From assembly GCA_041623895.1 (NCBI GenBank), contig JBFJVZ010000030.1, positions 1 to 30,694 of the forward strand: a DNA stretch of 30,694 nt, in the 5' to 3' direction. The position numbers and the translations under genes are program-made. The notes beneath the pieces are model-generated. The model had not been told where the DNA came from, did no database searches, and was given only the letters and a program-made list of their open reading frames with translations. Shown one piece after another: positions 27,737 through 30,694 of the stretch. Origin of the DNA: JBFJVZ01 sp041623895 (GTDB lineage: Bacteria > Planctomycetota > Planctomycetia > Pirellulales > Pirellulaceae). Numbering within the stretch: the stretch's first letter is position 1; every line of letters starts with the position of its first letter.

Positions 27737-29116
27737 TCATTCTTTTCCGTTGCTTTTCACGTTCAAAACCTGCGTCAGCGTTTTACGAATATTCGCTTCA
27801 CTGCCGCGCGCCGACCACCGCCAGCTGTGACCGAAGCCTTCGTCAAACGCTTTTTGGGTCGGAATGTAGCCGGGCCAGCATTCCCCGTAGCCAATCGACA
27901 TCACGAAGGAGTCCGGGCGCAGTTGCTGGGCCATGAGCTGATATCCGACAAAAGCCTCGCCGGGAAACAAAACGATCTGTGCGGGGCCGAGATCCAAGCA
28001 AGGCAGATCAATTTTCTGGCCAGCGGCGATGCGGTCCAAACTGCTCAGCCCCATGGCTGCCAGGATTCGCTTGTCGATTGTCGCATTCTTGTTAAGCAAA
28101 GTCGCTTGCAGCGAGTCGCGTCGAAATCCTTGTCCTTCATGAAAAGGAATCTCCAGCTCGGCACTGCGGAATTCAAACCGCTCCACGGCATGCCGCGTGG
28201 TCTGATTCCAGGCGGCCACCATGCCGGCGTAGACTCGCTCGCCCAACACGCCGCGGGTGGCCGGCGCTCCGTCGTTGTATTTTCCCGCGGTCACGTCGCC
28301 GCTGCAGCCGCTGACGTAGATTTGCTTGACGCCGGGATGTGCCAACTGAAACCGCCGTCGGGCGATGCCGACAAAATCAGCACTCACACCACCGCGACCG
28401 TAGTAGCTCATGGGATGCGTGGCGTAGGCGTGCAGGGCGACAAGCGGCCTGTCGCCGTTCCAGAAACTAATGGTTTTCAGGAACGGATCGATCTCGCCAT
28501 CCGGCGCGTTGGCGAGAAACGGGTCACGGCCCGATTGGCTGTAGCGATTGAATTTCACTTGACCATCCGGGTCGACGACTCGCCGGCTGGAGGCAACACG
28601 CTGAACTCTTGCTTGGCCCAGGCCGAGATGCGTGACGGGCGTTGCCGCGGTCATGGCTTGCTTGATCGCGGCGGTAACGCGGTCGATGCAGTCTTGGTGA
28701 AAATCGGTGTCGTACAATTCATTGGCCAAACCGACTTGATCCAGATATTTTTGCGCGCCCGAGTCGGTCACCGGGGCGTCATGTTGGTGCAAGCAACTGA
28801 GCATCACACGTTCTCGATCCGTGCCGACGGTGTCCGCGATTGCCTCACGCCACTGGTCATAAGCTCCGTTGCGGACCTCGCACCAATCCAGCGCGACAAT
28901 CACGACAGGCTTTTGCATGCCGGTCAAAACAAAACCGTGAGCCTCCAAAGGGTCATCGATCTGCTTCGATTTGGTTGGCAGAATTCCCATGCACCGATGG
29001 TTCAGCGGGATCGTGATGTCTTCGCGAAACCCGCTGATCTGGTAGCCGGCATCTTGGGCCCCGGCAGTCATGCCGACCATGATCGCCAGGACGAATACCG
29101 CGGACAGTTTTTTCAT
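27737..29116 (-). CDS. Neutral/alkaline ceramidase-like secreted protein
   Basis: A 459-residue protein with a signal peptide (MKKLSAVFVLAIMVGMTAGA). It matches the N-terminal domain of the neutral/alkaline non-lysosomal ceramidase family: SCLHQHDAP (H110, H112), LHAYATHPMSYYG (H234), SADFVGIARR, and VSGCSGDVTAGKYNDG. In true ceramidases the last segment carries a nucleophilic Ser after GDV; here it is Thr276. It is shorter than two-domain bacterial ceramidases (about 640-670), so the C-terminal domain is missing. It could cleave a sphingolipid-like or other amide, or be inactive. It diverges from the selenoprotein gene and is co-directional with galM (118-nt gap). Confidence 0.82.
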   Translation of the reverse strand: MKKLSAVFVLAIMVGMTAGAQDAGYQISGFREDITIPLNHRCMGILPTKSKQIDDPLEAHGFVLTGMQKPVVIVALDWCEVRNGAYDQWREAIADTVGTDRERVMLSCLHQHDAPVTDSGAQKYLDQVGLANELYDTDFHQDCIDRVTAAIKQAMTAATPVTHLGLGQARVQRVASSRRVVDPDGQVKFNRYSQSGRDPFLANAPDGEIDPFLKTISFWNGDRPLVALHAYATHPMSYYGRGGVSADFVGIARRRFQLAHPGVKQIYVSGCSGDVTAGKYNDGAPATRGVLGERVYAGMVAAWNQTTRHAVERFEFRSAELEIPFHEGQGFRRDSLQATLLNKNATIDKRILAAMGLSSLDRIAAGQKIDLPCLDLGPAQIVLFPGEAFVGYQLMAQQLRPDSFVMSIGYGECWPGYIPTQKAFDEGFGHSWRWSARGSEANIRKTLTQVLNVKSNGKE

Positions 29117-29240
29117 GGCAACGAGATTGCGAGCAAGGTCAAACAACATAGAATTGCAGTTTATCGGATTCAAAGTCGTCGCGGCGCGGACGAACGGCAA
29201 GTGTTTCGACTTCGCCCGCGGAGCGACATTCCTCTTTTAC

Positions 29241-29244
29241 GGAG
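29241..29244 (+). promoter_or_regulatory. Ribosome binding site of the putative selenoprotein
   Basis: GGAG lies 8 nt before ATG 29253. It marks a real translation start upstream of the in-frame TGA, arguing against a gene that begins after it. Confidence 0.65.
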
Positions 29245-29252
29245 CAAATATC

Positions 29253-29603
29253 ATGGGCAAGCAGATCGACTGGAGCTACCACCGTAAGGGATGAACGTCC
29301 TGCAAACACGCGCAAGAGTTTCTTGCCACCAAAAAAATTAAAACGGACGAACAGATTGATGCCCGCAAAGAGCGGTATGGCCAGGAAGAGGCGATTGAGC
29401 TGCTGAAGGGGATGCACAAGCTGGTGGTCGCCAAAGGAAAGAAAACGACCGAAGTCGACCTCAAGAAGAATCGCCCTGACGACGAAACGTTGGCGGGATT
29501 GATGCTCGGCCCAACCGGCAATCTGCGGGCGCCGACGATCAAGATCGGCAAGACCGTGTTGGTGGGATTCAACGAAGACTCGTACGCTGAGCAGTTTGGC
29601 TGA
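29253..29603 (+). CDS. Putative selenoprotein, ArsC/thioredoxin-fold family (TGA at codon 14 read as Sec)
   Basis: Read through the TGA at 29292-29294, the frame gives 116 residues: MGKQIDWSYHRKG, U14, TSC (C17), then KHAQEFLATKKIK and onward to GNLRAPTIKIGKTVLVGF (90-106). This is a small ArsC/Spx-like thioredoxin fold: a beta strand, a redox CxxC-type turn, a helix, and the cis-Pro loop (P94 in RAPT). The TGA sits exactly at the first position of CxxC, where Sec replaces Cys in known redox selenoproteins. The ribosome site precedes the ATG, the frame after TGA has family-like sequence to the TGA at 29601, and a SECIS-like hairpin follows. It is probably a thiol/selenol reductase; the substrate is unknown. 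The alternative is a nonsense-mutated pseudogene. Confidence 0.82.
29292..29294 (+). other. Proposed selenocysteine codon (TGA)
   Basis: The in-frame TGA lies between HRKG and TSCKHA. It makes a UxxC motif; a Cys codon (TGC/TGT) would make the ordinary CxxC. Confidence 0.78.
29312..29326 (+). promoter_or_regulatory. Bacterial SECIS-like hairpin
   Basis: GCAAGA (29312-29317) and TCTTGC (29321-29326) form a perfect 6-bp stem with loop GTT. The loop begins 24 nt after the TGA and its first base is G. This fits the general bacterial SECIS pattern (a short stem, a small apical loop with an early G, loop roughly 16-37 nt past the UGA). It lies inside the coding region, as bacterial SECIS elements do. 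Confidence 0.65.
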
Positions 29604-29613
29604 GCAGTTTGGC
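29588..29613 (+). repeat. 13-bp direct tandem duplication at the 3' end of the selenoprotein gene
   Basis: TGAGCAGTTTGGC occurs twice in a row, followed by a partial third TGAGC. The stop codon is the first triplet of the second copy, so the duplication does not change the protein. Confidence 0.85.
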
Positions 29614-29755
29614 TGAGCCCGCCAGGCAGGCCGGTGAGATGGTCGCTGGCCGGATGATAGTGCGTAAACGTGTTTGGCCGTGGGTGTTTCGATTGCTCTG
29701 GCAGCGATATGCTTTAGAGATAATCTCCCTCGCAACCACCGGAAGGTCCACCTAC

Positions 29756-30490
29756 ATGTCACGCGACCCCAAGATCACGTTCAGCACGGAATTGTTGCGA
29801 CGGTTGCACCACATCCATCGTCAGCTTACGGAACTGCGAACCCAGCAGGATCGTGGCCCCCGACAAATCAAAGCGGGCGAAGCGATAGTTGCCAAGGCTC
29901 AGGCCGATTTGGACGCGGCCAGAGAATCGCTGAAGCAAGCGCGAGTCTCATGCGACGAACGACAGTTGCAACTGAAGTGGCGTGAGGATCGCATCGAGGA
30001 TCTTCGCAAGAAGCTGAACACCGCCTCCAGCAATCGAGAGTACGATACGCTGAAAGAGCAAATCGCAGCCGATGAGCAAGCCAACGCCGTCTTGAGCGAT
30101 GAGATTCTTGACGGCTTGGAGCGGCTTGATGTGCTTGAGCAAGAAGTCACAGAGGCGGAATCTGAATGGAAGAAGTCCGAGTCCGAACAAAAAGAGCGGA
30201 TTGTCGAAATCGAAAAGCGGATGGTTTCCGTCTGCGAGGATCTGGAGCACTTCCATCAGGAGCGCGAGAAGGCGGAGGCCGAGATTCCTTCCGAAGCGTT
30301 AGCCGACTACACGCGGCTGACGACGGCAAAAGGTGAAGACGCCTTGGCTCCGGTGGAAAACGAAGGATGTGGTGGCTGCTATCAAACCTTGACGACGCAA
30401 ACGATGGATCGACTCCGCTTGTCACAACTTGTCCGCTGTCCCAATTGCAACGCCTTCCTGTACTTGTCCGAAGACACGCGAGTGTCCTGA
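29756..30490 (+). CDS. Coiled-coil protein with C4-type zinc ribbon (CdsZ / zf-RING_7 family)
   Basis: A 244-residue protein: a long charged coiled coil (about 10-185), then a C-terminal zinc ribbon with C205-x2-C208 and C228-x2-C231 (NEGCGGCYQ and VRCPNCNAFLYL). This is the layout of the widespread bacterial zinc-ribbon family (PF02591). Members have been described as nucleic-acid or ribosome associated, but the exact role is unsettled. ATG 29756 is chosen because GGAAGG (29741-29746) lies 9 nt upstream; the longer in-frame reading from 29609 lacks a ribosome site and has a non-family N-terminus. It is followed by coaE, 31 nt downstream. Confidence 0.9.
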   Translation: MSRDPKITFSTELLRRLHHIHRQLTELRTQQDRGPRQIKAGEAIVAKAQADLDAARESLKQARVSCDERQLQLKWREDRIEDLRKKLNTASSNREYDTLKEQIAADEQANAVLSDEILDGLERLDVLEQEVTEAESEWKKSESEQKERIVEIEKRMVSVCEDLEHFHQEREKAEAEIPSEALADYTRLTTAKGEDALAPVENEGCGGCYQTLTTQTMDRLRLSQLVRCPNCNAFLYLSEDTRVS

Positions 30491-30521
30491 TGGCTGCCAC
30501 CGCTGCGTTACCGGATTTAGC

Positions 30522-30694
30522 ATGATCGTGGTTGGCATTGTTGGTACTCCTGCCGGCGGCAAGTCGACGGCCGCGGCATACCTGCAAGAAAAGGGCGGGG
30601 TCTGGATCAATGCGGACGCCATCGCCCGCGATGCTCTGAATCTCCCCCATCTGCGGGATCAGCTGGTCGGTTTCTTTGGCAGCGACGTGATCGA
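30522..30694 (+). CDS. coaE: Dephospho-CoA kinase (N-terminal part, cut by window edge)
   Basis: The last 173 bases encode MIVVGIVGTPAGGKST, a P-loop of the CoaE form (GxxxGGKST), then AAAYLQEKGG and WINADAIARDAL, the segment in which CoaE binds dephospho-CoA. It phosphorylates the 3' hydroxyl of dephospho-CoA, the last step of CoA synthesis. Only 57 codons are visible. It starts 31 nt after the zinc-ribbon gene and is probably in the same transcript. Confidence 0.88.
   Translation, partial: MIVVGIVGTPAGGKSTAAAYLQEKGGVWINADAIARDALNLPHLRDQLVGFFGSDVI

Noticed and set aside
27680..29287. A 535-codon plus-strand frame opposite the ceramidase-like gene.
   Set aside because: The minus frame has a signal peptide and clear family motifs; the plus frame is an antisense shadow.
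29253..29603. Reading the TGA as a plain nonsense mutation (pseudogene).
   Set aside because: The TGA hits precisely the redox Cys position, both flanks look intact, and a SECIS-like hairpin follows. I keep pseudogene as the alternative but think it less likely.

Overview
The window looks like part of a planctomycete chromosome, most likely from the Pirellulaceae (Rhodopirellula-like). I base this on a giant secreted protein with an N-terminal LEPRQLLA motif, a secreted ceramidase-like protein, a Tat-exported xylose-isomerase-like TIM-barrel protein, a class II triterpene cyclase next to a DUF116/polyprenyl-synthase fusion, mostly weak Shine-Dalgarno sites, and several dispersed-repeat-like palindromes. 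This is inferred from reading the sequence; no database search was possible.

Layout. Positions 1-9867 (-) hold one open frame of at least 3289 codons: a giant LEPR-xLL surface protein that runs off the left edge. It contains a matrixin-like domain whose zinc site is destroyed, several PPC-like modules and beta-helix stretches. Positions 9868-10589 are non-coding with two hairpins. A minus-strand set follows, read right to left: nadB (L-aspartate oxidase), a class 3 lipase, and a MoxR-type AAA ATPase whose start overlaps the lipase stop. Diverging from nadB on the plus strand, psd, pssA and a PmtA-like methyltransferase (14418-17514) together could make phosphatidylcholine from CDP-diacylglycerol via PS and PE.

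A minus-strand isoprenoid group spans 17544-22903. In transcription order it is a squalene-hopene-cyclase-like protein, a DUF116-polyprenyl synthase fusion, a chorismate-lyase-like protein and a secreted TPR protein. Diverging from it is the Tat-exported epimerase-like gene, which ends in a 20-bp tandem repeat and a long imperfect palindrome. Positions 24202-25718 (-) hold a small unknown gene followed by a protein joining an archaeo-eukaryotic-primase-like domain to a HAD phosphatase. Next come a small membrane protein, a secreted aldose 1-epimerase and a ceramidase-like protein, all minus strand.

The right end (plus strand) carries the most striking item. It is a 116-residue ArsC/thioredoxin-fold gene (29253-29603) with an in-frame TGA exactly where the first cysteine of the redox CxxC should be. 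A 6-bp perfect hairpin with a GUU loop begins 17 nt after the TGA. The frame reads through cleanly and has a good ribosome binding site, so I call it a probable selenoprotein (U14-x-x-C17). A C4 zinc-ribbon coiled-coil protein and the start of coaE complete the window.
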